Shown in pieces: positions 1 to 10,611 of a stretch of DNA of 64,000 nt. Under the pieces are notes generated by a model. The model was given only the letters and a program-made list of their open reading frames with translations. It did no database searches and was not told the origin of the DNA. The translations under genes and the position numbers were made by a program. The first letter of the stretch is position 1. Each line of letters starts with the position of its first letter. This DNA is from Sinohyriopsis cumingii (lineage: Eukaryota; Mollusca; Bivalvia; Unionida; Unionidae). The stretch lies in assembly GCA_028554795.2 (NCBI GenBank), contig CM068835.1:33930901-33994900 (forward strand), given 5' to 3'.

Positions 1-154
1 TTATAGTAACTAATATTCAACGGCCAGTTTTGATTGCTTGTATTGATCCACTATGTGCTAAGATGGAGAAGAAGGAAAGATGAATTTGATAGTAGTTGTA
101 TTTAAGAGGAATTGGAATGGTATGACCGTCAACCACTCGTATGGACCTGTAGTT

Positions 155-785
155 GTATTGCACTGCTTAGTAAGTCACACGTAATGGGTAATAGGTGCAG
201 GTGTAGCATCGGTCCGCGTAATGGCTGGTATCAACCCCTACTTGGGCGATAAACCGTATCCAATATCCACACCCACTTCCCCACCTAGACAGAGATCATA
301 AAGGACTATAGTAAGATTATAGTCACATGTATCGAGTCCGCGTCAGTTATGCGACCCGCTTTAGGTGGGGTTTTTGCTTTAATATTATAAATGTTAATGG
401 AATGATCAGGGCAGGCTATGGGTTGGTAAGGCGGATAAAGAGTGAATAGCATATATTAATTTCATAGGAATGAGACCAATTAACATATTGCATTGCTAAG
501 TTACTTATTGCTTAGTGCATTGGTCATTATAATGTCACGCCAAATTAATTTCTGAGTGTTATACTTAAGTATAACTGCCTCCGTATTGCATTGCTTAAAC
601 GTATCACGTATCCAACGCTTCCTGCATTGCCCAAGTGGATGATGAATGTAGGTTGTCATCCGCCCGCGTACAGGCTGGTTCATACCCCATCTTGGGTCTT
701 AAACCGTATGCCACCTCCGCACCCACTTCCCCACTCATGCGGAGATCATTAAGGTGTATATTGTAGCCATCTGCATGGGGCAGCA
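155..785. repeat. diverged direct repeat, two copies
   Basis: Copy 1 (about 155-335) and copy 2 (about 583-785) share ordered blocks: a GTATTGCAnTGCTTA start, CCGCGTA followed by GGCTGGT, AAACCGTAT, and CACCCACTTCCCCAC followed by GAGATCAT. The offset between copies is about 451 bp with small indels. A third partial start lies near 483-500. No coding frame explains the conservation. Copies this close could be an old tandem duplication or a terminal or internal repeat of the adjacent decayed LINE or of another element; I do not recognise the family. Confidence 0.6.
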
Positions 786-999
786 TCATTCACATTATCA
801 GTTTTTGCTGAATTCTAAAGTTTTATATGTCTTGCTGAGATGGTTAGATGTGTCTATTTCTTTGAGGAAGATTAGTACGGCCTCGTTGGTTAGCTTAGGG
901 TTGGGCTTGTTCTGGTATAATAGCTCAGGAAAATGTTTGCCATGATGTTTCCTTTGCTCTTCAGATGACAACCTTTGCATGTTTTTCATTGTTCATTTA

Positions 1000-2030
1000 C
1001 TCCAGATAGTCTAATGATAGTCCTGTGTGACGGAATTTTTTAAGGGCTTTCCACCATGGGGAGCGTGGTTTTGCAGTTGTGTTGATACATGTTCCTGTTT
1101 TGGGTGCGCTTTTTGCGGCTGTTGCATTTATTGCTTCTAGGATGTTGGTGTTATGTGTATCGATATCCTCGTCTTATATGTCTGCTATGGTTATGCCGGC
1201 AAGTAAGGAATTGAAAGCGTGCCAATCAGCTTTATCTAGTCTCCATCTGGATAGCTTTGATGAGGTGGTTATTGGGTTTGTGCGATTTATGGTAATATGT
1301 GTTGTGAAATTGTCGCTATTTAGTGTGGTTTCTCTATTTCCCAATTAGTCATGGTTGCGAAATTGGGAGTGCAGATTGTTAAGTATAGTGCTGATAATGA
1401 ACAGTCCTCTGGGATAATCCTGGTTTTCGTTCCGTCATTTAGTATGACTTAATTATTTATTGTATACATATTCTTCAATCATTGAGCCTCTCCTGTTCAG
1501 GCGATTTCCTCCCCATCGCTTACTATGTGCATTGAAATTGCAACATAGTATATACTCATTTGCTGAGCTTGTTAATTGAGTATAGTTCAGTGGGGAAACA
1601 GTATATGGTTTACAAGTGTCCTAAATATTGAAACTTTCAATTGAGATTTGTTCGATGTGGATGAGTATCGCTTGATTCTCTGTGGCTTATGGGTTTTCTG
1701 GATCAGCTTGAGAATTTGAATGTTGAACATAAAATGTATTTGGGAGTAGATCGCTGACAAGGATGACTAGACAACCCCCTTTGTTTTCGTTCTCTCTCAT
1801 AATGAATTTACTGATAGAGTAACCGGGGATTTTGGGAAAGTATTTCGAGTTTTGGTGAATTAAGGTTTCTTGGATCTATTATATCGATTTTTTGATTGGT
1901 CTTATTATGTTTCATCATTAATTCTGGTTCATTCCTGTTAAGCCTCTGGCTATTCCATTGCCAAATTAAAGTTTGTTTTTCCTAGTTTTGTCCATTTGTA
2001 TATATATCTGGGTTATATGTATGAATAGAT
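1000..2030 (-). pseudogene. LINE ORF2 relic: endonuclease C-terminus and EN-RT linker
   Basis: Read on the minus strand, 1,450-1,350 gives LNDGTKTRIIPEDCSLSALY followed by LTICTP, which matches the C-terminal part of APE-type LINE endonucleases (LNDG...S.S.IDLT). Further on, 1,290-1,040 reads WRLDKADWHAFNSLLAG and ends in PRSPWWKALKKF, the AA..P...PWW linker that precedes the reverse transcriptase in I/Jockey-type elements. The frame changes several times and stops interrupt it. An N-terminal endonuclease trace (IWQWN) lies near 1,960. No reverse transcriptase core was found between 1 and 1,000, so the 3' part is deleted or outside the window. Family assignment beyond an I/Jockey-like LINE is inference. 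Confidence 0.75.
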
Positions 2031-2299
2031 TATATTCCTCATATCTACTGGATGGAAACAAGGTGTTTCTCCATCAAGTCTAGTAGCAGTTTTAAAAAGG
2101 GGAAACATGGTATATGATCATTTTGGGTGAGAGTTGTGATACCTGCCAACAAGTCTTTTAGGAAGGAAATAATGGTGACTTGTGGAATGGTTTTCAAAGT
2201 TGATAACGTTGGGTTACTTGCATTGCCTATGCCTTTGTCACTTGCATTGCTTGTCGTTTTATTATTTGTTTTGTATCCATGTTCGTATCTTAATTGGTT

Positions 2300-4160
2300 G
2301 CATACATCCTGTTGTGACTTTATTATGTTATGAGAGTTTGCATTGGTTGTTTTAATGGGGGTTGTTCTACCTGTTTACCATTCCCATTAGCCGTCATGGG
2401 GATTGATCCTTTTGTCAGCTGGCTTTAAGAAGTGTGGTTGGGGTTGGGGTTATTTGGCCGAACGGGTACTGTTTACCCTTCCTGCTGTGTGTTTTGGAGG
2501 CGGGTTTGAGCTCTGGTCTTTGGGTATGTCACATTCTGTTCCATCACGATTCGTATGATTTCTTTTTCTTTCATGGTGTATATGCAGTTGTCCGAAATGG
2601 GGAGTGAGGTTCACTACAATATGCACATGTTTGGCCTTTAAATGTGCAGTTATTGCTATGGCTACTACCACAAGTATCACATCTTCTGAATTTGCATTTA
2701 TTGGCAAAACGTCCCCACAATTTGCAATTGCTGCATAATTGAGGCTTGTTTATCTAATCTTGAAGAGAGTAGGAGTAGCCATAAAAAGGACAAGCAATGG
2801 GGACTGAAATGAACTGTAACATTATTGCAGACAACACAACACATTTAGTCCGTAGTCTAAATGCACTAGATGTATCAGCTCCTTCAGCTATCAACTCTTG
2901 AGCGATCTAGTCGTCGCTTTCGGTGTTGCGTTTCACATTGAGCTTAAGAATATTTTTATAGGAATTATTATATTTGGGTCGCTTTGTTTGGTTTGGCATG
3001 GTCTTTGTTTGGTTTGTCTTTGTATATGATTCCTTGTCCTTCGTCTTGTTAACGTCTTGTTGTTGCTTGTTCGGGGAACGTTATTATAGTGCGTTAAGCC
3101 TACTTAAGTTTATTCTGGTTGGACTGATTTGTTCGATTTCCATGTACATTGACACCTGTCTAAGGTAATGCACCTTACAATAACATAGTTGGTTTTTGGT
3201 CTGATCTTTTGGAAGGCAGCTGAGTGACATTTCTTCAGGGTCGACGCAATGCTTTTAGTGCTGAGGTTGATGGTTTTGGAGTTACCTCAAGTGATGAAGA
3301 CGGTGTGTTCTTTGCTATGGTATGTTCTCTTACTGTGGGTTCGTTTTTTGACGGTCGAGTTGTTCGTTTCCATATTTTGGTCCCTTTCTTCTTTCGTATC
3401 ATTAGTTTTTTGAGGTCTTGGTTTAAACGTTTCTGAGTTGGAGCATTTAGTTTGTCTTATTGGTTTCATCGGTTTTCGTCTTTTTTCCTTTTGGTATTCC
3501 GTTGATTGGATGTTTCCTTTTTCCTTGATATGTTTTCTGGACCGGTGATTTGTTTTTTCTTGGAGGAGGAAGTGCATGTAAGAGGAAGCTTGTTTGTTAT
3601 TATGTTCCTTGTAACCTAATAGTTCTTCTATATCTATATCCTTTGAGAGTCCTGGAGTTTGACTGGAATGGAATACCTTTGGTGTGGGACTTGCCTGGGC
3701 TGGGTTTATTATTGTCCTTGTCCTTGCTCTTGATCTTTGTGTTGTCTTTCATTCTGTTGGGATTATTTTCTTGTTGCTTAGATGGTATCGGAAATGCATG
3801 GTTTTCCTCATTATTTGTGCTGCGGCCAGTGTCAAGAACGGATAGACTTTGACGTTGTGCAATTTATTTATTTGCTGATTTTGAAAAATTGGTAGTGGGG
3901 GGAGAGGATTGTATGGGAAGGTGGTAAAGGGAATCAGCATTATGGTGGGTATATTATTGGAGATTTAATTGGGCATGATGATGAGTTTAGGTTAGACATT
4001 AAATAAGGGATGGGTGTTTAAATTAAATGGGAAAGAGGTTTTCAGGTAAGTCCAGGAGTAATTTATCCTCTCCCATAGTGGTTGATAGCCCAACGTCCGT
4101 GATAGGTGGAGTGGAAAGTTCTGAGGCATTCACCTCCAAGGTCGCCATTGTATTGTATTT
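2300..4160 (-). pseudogene. LINE ORF1 (gag-like) relic with zinc knuckles
   Basis: The minus-strand frame at 2,699-2,582 reads CKFRRCDTCGSSHSNNC and then CAYCSEPH, a spaced Cys/His pattern like the zinc knuckles of LINE ORF1 RNA-binding proteins, although the spacing is slightly off the canonical CX2CX4HX4C. Upstream, from about 4,160 to 3,250, the frames are rich in Lys, Ser, Thr, Pro and Gln, as in the disordered N-terminal half of such proteins. Several stops and frameshifts are present. A possible start at about 4,160 opens a 41-codon frame beginning MATLEVNASEL, which would place the 5' end of the element next to the Polinton relic. It lies upstream of, and on the same strand as, the endonuclease remains, consistent with one element. 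Confidence 0.6.
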
Positions 4161-4305
4161 GAAGGCAATTTGAAGGAGATTTTTCCTCTTCTGTGATAAG
4201 TTTATTTGTTTCCAGGCCGCTTAAAGTTGGCATGGATGTTTGGGATGTGGTAACTGCTGGGGTACTCAGGTTTGTTCCTAGAGTGCTTTGTATGGGAGAG
4301 GGCAT
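4063..4305 (-). CDS. 80-codon ORF, uncertain
   Basis: An intact short frame starts MPSPIQST and is rich in Ser/Thr. It sits where Polintons often start the major capsid gene, just after the GHGL protein, and contains TSQTSMP, faintly like the TQTS motif near the start of Polinton capsid proteins. The rest does not match. It overlaps the region where LINE ORF1 may begin, so it may be chance. No function is assigned. Confidence 0.25.
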   Translation of the reverse strand: MPSPIQSTLGTNLSTPAVTTSQTSMPTLSGLETNKLITEEEKSPSNCLQIQYNGDLGGECLRTFHSTYHGRWAINHYGRG

Positions 4306-4371
4306 TTATAGGAGTTTCTCGTCAGCCCAAAATTTCCATTCCAGTTTGAAGCAAGACATCTTTGCCTGCTC

Positions 4372-4575
4372 TCAAGAAGGCTTCTTTGGGACTTTGTCGA
4401 TGATGACATTTTGGAGAAATTCTTTAACTTGCGTCAAAGCGGCATCTTTCAGGATGTGCAAACCTCGTGTCACCATCAGTTTCAAAACGGGTTCCGCTGA
4501 GCGAAACGCAGATTTCAGCATATCTCTTAAACCATGTCCTTGCTGTTGAGCGACTCCTCGGTATACAGGATACAT
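4372..4575 (-). CDS. Polinton small protein with MYPVYRG...GHGL start
   Basis: The 67-residue product begins MYPVYRGVAQQQGHGLRDML, closely resembling a short protein common in Polintons that starts MY..YRG...GHGLG.L and has an amphipathic, basic N-terminal half. Its role is not established; comparison with adenovirus-type minor capsid or membrane-active proteins is inference. Polinton copies usually continue with a longer Ala/Lys-rich tail, so this one may be truncated by a stop at 4,372. It lies only 3 bp downstream of the structural protein in the same direction. Confidence 0.6.
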   Translation of the reverse strand: MYPVYRGVAQQQGHGLRDMLKSAFRSAEPVLKLMVTRGLHILKDAALTQVKEFLQNVIIDKVPKKPS

Positions 4576-4578
4576 GAC

Positions 4579-5498
4579 TTACAAGTCGCTAGAACATCGT
4601 ATTCGAAAATGGAATTTCACTTTGACTTTCCCTCTGGAGAATGAAATATTTTGTCCCAGATCTCCTTTCATAGCAATGTTGACACTGTTGAAATAATACG
4701 ACTTATTGACGGGAAAATAGTGAGGATGTACAAATTCGCGGTGAACGTCATATGTGTTTCTACCTTTCCAGTCATTTGTCGTGGCCGAATCCGCTTTGAA
4801 AGGAATGATTCGCAGTAACGGTGAGGATGTGTTTTCTACCACGTTGTACTCCACCACATCCGAGTACACAATGCTCAAATTTAATCCTTGGTTCAGTTCT
4901 ACAGAGCAACGAAACAACTTCGAAACATTCAAGTTAATTGTGATAGGTGGTATGAGTCGACCCTTGATCATCTTTAGGTCTCCACCAAAAATTCCAAACA
5001 ATTCAGGACTAAATGGAATGGACAACGTTTTGGCATCCGAACAGTTCATTAGCAAAAGAGTGCCACTTTATGGTACTCGATGGTGATATTTCCTTTCGTT
5101 TCGTTCAAGGCTTTGCCAGACAACGCATTGGATTTAAAGGAATCCTTGTCCACCAGATGTTGACCGTAAAAATAATAGCCTGCAGGAAATTTAATCATAT
5201 AGATGTACCGTGGAGTATTGGGTGACACTGGTCTTTTCATAGAGGATTTTCAGTTTCGTTTACATTCAAGTGGTTTTGCATTTGTCGTTTAGATCTTCGA
5301 CCTCGAAAGTGTTTGATTTTTGGTGATGTTTTTTAATTGTGTTGGGTGAATCATTTCAACCAAAGCCACTTCCCAATGGGCTTCGTGATCCAATTGGATG
5401 GCCTGAGGTAATTTGGCCGTGAAACAGCACAAAGTATTGTGGAGAAACACATCCATGGAACTGTCACTGGGTAAAGTTAATAAAAGATGGTTATTCAT
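4579..5498 (-). pseudogene. Polinton structural protein (candidate jelly-roll minor capsid family)
   Basis: The protein starts MNNHLLLTLPSDSSMDVF and continues with FTAKLPQAIQLD and HWEVALVEM, the pattern LPS..SM...N....F...L...L.L...WEVAL.EI found at the start of a conserved Polinton protein. It goes on through IKFPAGYY (about 5,190), SPELFGIFGG, IVYSDVVEYNVVE and SPLLRIIPF, and ends with a basic KVKVKFHFRIR tail. These blocks fall in three frames (5,498-5,289; 5,240-5,049; 5,055-4,579), so at least two frameshifts are present. Total length of about 305 codons fits the family. That this family is a jelly-roll capsid component is drawn from published ideas about Polinton virions and is not shown here. 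Confidence 0.8.
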
Positions 5499-5509
5499 AA
5501 TTCCATTCT

Positions 5510-5900
5510 TTTGCTGTCCGAGGAGTCACTCAGGTCAGATGAGTCTCCAAAAGATGGTTGTTGTTGTTTTTGTGGTGACTGTTGAGAGGGTGACTGACGT
5601 TGGCCACAAGACTCCTATTATTACCTTTAGATTATTTCAAGGAAGGATTGTGCAGAAGGTAACCGATGCAACTGCTCAGTAGAAAGGTCGACAAATGTGT
5701 GTGTCCTTATTGCAAACTCAAATTGGCAATAGCAGCACCCAAGACACATTACACCCCAAAGATTTGGCAGAAAAGACGATTTGCGTTTTAGGGGCACATT
5801 CTCCACACCACACACACAAGTTTTTTTGTACATCTTGCAGCGAAGACATCGGAGAAGGAATCTTCACTGTTGTTGCTGAAGCTGTGTTGAAGGGCATGAT
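5510..5900 (-). other. unresolved short ORFs between integrase and structural gene
   Basis: About 390 bp separate the integrase stop from the start of the structural protein. Minus-strand frames here include a Cys-rich piece (CVCGVENVPL, then CLGCCYCQFEF) and another with NLCVWCGECAPK. The Cys-pair spacing suggests a small zinc-binding protein broken by a frameshift, but I recognise no family and cannot pick one frame with certainty. Confidence 0.3.
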
Positions 5901-5902
5901 GG

Positions 5903-7008
5903 TCATTTCCTTTTATAGACGATTAATTGATAAGCGTCGATCCCAGAATCAAAACTGGGAGGATAGCCTTTCCAAAGTACTTTGCCTTCTTTGACTCGAC
6001 GTTTTCCCACTTTACGGATTCTTTATCGAGAATGCTTTCGATGTCGTATACTTCATCTTCTTTTTTTGGTCACTGGTTATAACTCCGGCAAGTAGAACAT
6101 TCCTTTTAACACTCCTCCGTTCATGTCTTCCAATTTATAGACGCCAGGATGACGGCCACGCACTCGTTCAGTGACACGAAACAATTCTGTGGTCCATTTG
6201 GGTAAGTAACTTTTGTAGATAGTGTGTTTGGTTTTGCCAATGCGCACAAAATCTCCCGTTGTCAACACGACATCTTTCTTGTGGACATCAGTTGTCGGTG
6301 ACGTGCCAAACAGACGCTCAAAGACTGTCACCTCGTTGTCGGGAGTCACTTCTTCGAGGGAACATCCGATGCTCAGATGGTAGGATTCATTGTACGCTTT
6401 GACCAGACATGGTAAGCGTCGATTTGATTGAGAGTGTGTTGATACGTAAAATATGTCAACATGCGTTCTTTCAAGGTACATCGAAAAAACGTTCCACGAT
6501 GCTGGCTTTAGTTTCGGGATTCTCGGTGGTGAAAAAATGAATGTCTCGCTTCTTCAATTCTTTTTGGAAAGCTTGATTCAGAAATTCAGTGTCTTTGTCG
6601 GCTTTTCATCAAAGAGGGTGAAGACCGCATTTTTTCAACACCAGTGTTAAGACTCGCACTAACTCGATTCCAAATTTGCTTCCAAACGCAGAAGCACCAC
6701 CCAAGGAAAAGACGTCGATGACACAAACCAAATATATGTAGCCACGACTGTTGGCGGCAAATCAGAGACATCGGCCAAATCGGCTAACCATTGATGATCG
6801 ATACCCTCCACTCGGATGCGACTTCTGGAAAGTTTTCGTCGAATTGGTTTGTGTAAAGTGTATGTGGCTTGTTTTTGTAACCATCATTGCACTTGAGGTA
6901 AACGGACACTTTTGAGTCGGGTTTTGGCAGCATGATACAATTTCTGAAATCCTCTGCATCCCGCAGGATGGGCTTGATCGTAGTAAATGCTGCTAACAAA
7001 TTCTCCAT
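5903..7008 (-). pseudogene. Polinton integrase (DDE) with C-terminal chromodomain
   Basis: Integrates the element by a retroviral-type DD(E) reaction. In order on the minus strand: an N-terminal part (7,008-6,800, MENLLAAFTTIKPILRD); the first catalytic Asp in GIDHQWLADLADV (about 6,790-6,760); the second in VCVIDVFS (about 6,730-6,710, another frame); DKDTEFLNQAF and then NPETKASIVERFFR with the catalytic Glu (about 6,590-6,490); a C-terminal segment starting MYLERTHVDIFYV (6,481) through GCSLEEVTPDNEVTVFERLF to LKGMFYLPEL; then, after a TAA, EDEVYDIESILDK and VLWKGYPPSFDSGID, a chromodomain ending at 5,903. All three acidic residues survive, but at least three frameshifts and one stop make it inactive. 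The N-terminal zinc motif was not clear. Confidence 0.92.
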
Positions 7009-7009
7009 C

Positions 7010-8270
7010 AGGACTTTCCCTTTCTCTTCAATAAGTCACCCACTCTTCACTAGTGCTACTCTGTATAGGGTGATGTTGTTGTTTGGAAACGGCTTTACGT
7101 ATCCGACGTGCCACGGGAGCATAAGTTGAGGGTAGTAGTGGTGGGGGCGGTAATGGGACATATTTTGTCTGACTTTCTTTCTCACTTCTGGTTTCCCTTC
7201 TTTTTTCCCTTAGACATCATCTTTTTAACCCAAGCTAGTGTTTGGTTAAATGGGGAAGCAGTCCTTTCCTTTTCTTTACTTGTTGCGGTGAATGGGGTGG
7301 CTTCTGTGGGGTGACATCATTGTTTGTTCATGAGCACATACACACTGATGACTTGACACATGTCCTTTTATCTGATTTTTGCAGGTGTATTAGAGTAGTT
7401 CGATGGGTTTATAACCACTCTATTTGGCGAACTCTTTGACTATGGATTCATATAATCCTCCCCTTTGGTTGCTTCCCGTTTTCTTTAGAAGATTGGGTCT
7501 TTTCTTGGGTGAACGATGTTGGGCTAGACGTTTATTTAGATGTGGGGTCAAACGACGACACTGTCCTTTTCCTTTTCCTTTTTTCGGACAGGAGAATGGT
7601 TACGGTGGTGTGCACTTGTGGCGGGTGACATGATTTTGCATTCAGGAGTACAAAAATCACTGATACCCATCGTTTTCCCAGGTGTTTTTTATAGTGGAAT
7701 GCGTCGCCATTGATTGTCGGTCCTTCGTATTATCTTCGTGGCAGGCATCACTAGTCGTTGAGGGGTTCGCAACGGACTAAATTGGGATAGTTCTTGCTTA
7801 GATAAATCCAGTAAACTCTGTAACATACCCGATCTCTCTTGGATTTTGATTTTTGGGGAAGGTACATTGTTAGCAGCTGCCTTAGCAGCTAAAGAGAAGG
7901 AGGGTGTCACCGCCAGAGGAAAAGTTCCTGGAGGCACGGGTTTCCATTTTTTAATCAAATTAGGAAAGACATTTGTCAAGCTGGGTTTGGCTGGCATCAC
8001 GATAAACGGGGAAGTGGAAGATCTGAGGTTACTGGAGACACGGTCATCATCGCAGGTCGTAGCTTGGGGATGTAAGGTAGCGTCCTGGTCGCAGTGCCTC
8101 TCTTGCGGGCAGAAGCTGATTTATGGGGTCTTTTCTTGGGACTTTTCTTTTTCTGGAGACTTTTGTTTTCTGGGACTGTGACCTAGTCTTGACAAAATTA
8201 CCTTTAATTCTGGGAACGCTTGGGTCGGTGAGTGACTCGTTGTTTGGATGTGACTTCTGGGGCATTCCAT
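7010..8270 (-). pseudogene. basic Lys/Ser/Pro-rich region, possible core or DNA-binding protein
   Basis: Minus-strand frames between the integrase and the small conserved protein are strongly basic: MPQKSHPNNESL to KTKVSRKRKVPRKD (8,265-8,047), an Ala/Pro/Lys frame starting MMPAKPSLTNVF (8,000-7,689), and Lys-rich runs down to about 7,110. The pieces are in different frames, so one gene with frameshifts or two small genes are both possible. Such composition would suit a protein that condenses DNA in a particle, as core proteins of related viruses do, but no family match is visible and the role is inference. Confidence 0.4.
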
Positions 8271-8279
8271 TTTAAGAAG

Positions 8280-8583
8280 GAGCAAATGATGACACATCCT
8301 AGAGAACCACTACCTCTACGTTTCAAAATGATTTACTTTTTGGTTAGAGTATCGATGCCGGGATCTTCCAGTTGCGTCACTGCTACTTTGTTTCTCTCAA
8401 CAAAGCGTTTGGACTGATGTTGGATGTTGAAGTAATTGACGTGCATTCACCGTAAACCATCGTAAGTCTTCTCTGAGACTGGCGTCTAAGACACGGGTAT
8501 GTACTTGTGGATTTTTTTTCGTGACTGATCCAGTATAATGCATGACTCAGTTTGACAGGAAGATGATAATGAAATGACCTCAT
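8280..8583 (-). pseudogene. small Polinton conserved protein
   Basis: Frames on the minus strand give KKIHKYIP, LDASLREDLRWFTVNARQLL and then LEDPGIDTLTKK followed by ILKRRGSG. Polintons often encode a protein of about 100-130 residues with a helical Leu-rich body, a KKK...QRGG segment and a Gly-rich hydrophobic end; the order and spacing here fit. At least one frameshift and two stops are present. It lies 50 bp downstream of the packaging ATPase in the same direction. Function in the family is unknown to me. Confidence 0.5.
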
Positions 8584-8634
8584 TTTGATGATGTGTGAGA
8601 CAGACCAAAACTGTCCGAGGTTTTTATAGATTTT

Positions 8635-9326
8635 TTAAGTCGACTTGTACGTGTACACACCATGCCCTCCCTCTTGGCACCAATGGTGAAACAGATCGGG
8701 GATAGTGGGTTTTAAATCCACGAGTAAAAAGACGTGAGGGTTTTTAGTGGAATTGTCGTACGAATGGGTCAGCCAAGTAGTTCCTAGCTGTTTGGCAAAC
8801 ACTTGAAGTTGCGATTTATCACCAGCGCTTTTAAGCAAGACAACGTAATTAGCATTAACACTGATGGTGCGATGGGATTTAGTTTGCTGAAACACATTTA
8901 GGGTAATGTAAATGACACTGGTATTACGATGATGCCACTTGTGCTTAGACTACGGTGTAATTTCTTCTTCGTGTTCTCCAAAGATGTCGTTGAAGATGAC
9001 CTTACGGGTTTGATTGGGGTCAGACACGATCCCGGAATGCCATCAACAAACACGATGGAATCTCACTGCCGTTCTCGCATTAGCTTTTACGCCGATTGCC
9101 ACTCTTTGTAACACCACATGATACGTTGAGGTGGACGATCCAACAAATGATTTTTATGTTCGATCAAACGTTTGACAAATTCAGTTTTGCCTGAACCACT
9201 CGGTCGAGCAGTTGATATGTTAAAGGGATGCCAAGATAAAAGGCATCCCAACTAGCACCATCTAACCTTTCGTCGATGAATTTGAAAAGCGGAGGAAGAG
9301 GGAGCAGAGACAGCAGAGGTAACCAT
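8635..9326 (-). pseudogene. Polinton genome-packaging ATPase (FtsK/HerA type)
   Basis: Expected to drive DNA into a capsid. The minus-strand frame starts MVTSAVSAPSS at 9,326; the P-loop is RPSGSGKTEF (about 9,200; the family has GPSGSGKT). RKVIFNDIFGEHEE (about 9,010) stands at Walker B, with Asn where the first acidic residue is usual. WHHRNTSVIYITLN, SHRTISVNANYVVLL, DKSQLQVFAKQLG and FLLVDLKPTIPDLF follow, matching the C-terminal half of Polinton ATPases; the product ends at 8,635. A TAG near 9,254, a stop plus frameshift near 9,107, and further stops near 9,050 and 8,967 break it. Length (about 230 codons) matches the family. Confidence 0.9.
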
Positions 9327-9495
9327 AGTAAAGGTGATGTCACTTTTGAAACGAAAACACACAAGCCAAGAGTTTTTATTTTTTTTCAGTACACGTTTAT
9401 TCCAAATATTTAAGAATTGAACACGAAGGTTTAAAAGCCAAACAGCTAAGTACATCAATAAAATACACATTAAAACAAAGTGGAACATAAACAAG
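9327..9495. other. short gap between ATPase and unidentified Polinton gene
   Basis: About 170 bp, AT-rich compared with its surroundings. An AATAAAAT on the plus strand lies near 9,458, pointing away from the gene cluster. No ORF is supported. Confidence 0.4.
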
Positions 9496-10611
9496 TCACT
9501 GAACAACATGTTGTGGTGTCCTAGGGACACTAGGTAATGCTCTTAGAGTCTCTAAACTTGGCACAGTCACACAGGTGTCCTCCCGACATGGCCTTTCGGG
9601 GGTGTCGATGTCAGTGATGGTCCTGTCTTGAAAGAGGTGGCTTTCCTCGGTATCGAGTTATTCTTCTGACACTGTGTCTAACACAGGTTTAAAAGTTACC
9701 CTTTTCACTGGGCACTTTAAGTTCACGTTTTCCTTTAAATGCATAACACAGATATTTGGCAACGTAAGCCACTTGTTTTGCCCATGCATCGAAGCCAAAA
9801 CTTTCCCAGCCACGTGCATCTTTCCAGTGGGAGTGTAACCAACAATCTATACACAAATTTTCATAAGCATCCAGAGTTGCTAAAATTTCACAAAGAAACA
9901 TTTCTTCAAACAGAGGTCGAGAAGAGTTAGTTTATCGTGCTCTTTAATGGAAACACCATCATGTTTTTGTAGTAAGTAATGTTCGTAAAGCATCCACAAG
10001 GAATGGGCAGGAAAACGAAATCCCTGAAAGGAAGTCACTAACACACACACCAAACGACGTCTCCAATTCAAATGACACAATTCTCTTTAAAAGTGTTGGT
10101 ATTCCTCCACTGTCTGAATAATGTCATTGACTTCCTTCTACTTAATTTGTTGTATCACTAATGATAGAGGTCGTGACATGGTAGCAGGGATTTTATACCC
10201 TTTTTGTTGGAGGATATAACTGTACTTTCTGCACACAATTGATCGTACTCCAGTGGCGAATCTAAATTGTTTAGTCACTAACGTGCCCACCACACACCGT
10301 ACAGACGCTTCCTTTTCAACCAAGATTAGAATTTGTAAAAGATTTGTGTAACCCTCTAAGTCTTCCTCTGGATTCTGTTGGCGTAAGGTCCACCTTTTAG
10401 TAAATGCAATCAGTAGCAAAACAGTCCTACCGGTCATTGGGTACTTGATCAATGTCTGACCACTGGAACGTCTTCAACATAATCAGTCCTCTTCCAGCAT
10501 TTAGGTACCAGTGGTTTAAACATTGGTGAGGTAAATGGTGATAAATTCTCGGTAAATGCGTTCTCTCAAGTCCACATGCCAACCACGAATGTTCTCTTGT
10601 AAAGTATCCAT
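9496..10611 (-). pseudogene. unidentified helical Polinton protein
   Basis: A possible start at 10,611 gives MDTLQENIRGWHVDLRERIY, followed after frame changes by a Leu/Arg-rich frame (10,452-10,138, MIKYPMTGRTVLLLIAFTKR), a Trp/His-rich frame (10,080-9,880, with HSLWMLYEHYLLQKHDG), another (9,901-9,689, with LDAYENLCIDCWLHSHW), and a Pro/Thr-rich tail ending at 9,496. Together they would make about 370 codons of mainly helical protein between the polymerase and ATPase genes. Several frameshifts are needed to join them, so one gene is inference. It is not the cysteine protease: I see neither its His nor its Cys motif. I recognise no family. Confidence 0.4.

Larger units (their letters stand above)
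800..4160 (-). mobile_element. decayed I/Jockey-like LINE, 3' truncated
   Basis: ORF1 zinc knuckles, endonuclease and the EN-RT linker occur in element order on one strand within about 3.3 kb. The reverse transcriptase is absent. The 5' end adjoins the structural-gene end of the Polinton, so the LINE either inserted there or was joined by a later deletion. Its linker sequence is unlike that of the LINE at 40,764-45,206, so the two are different families or old relatives. Confidence 0.65.
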
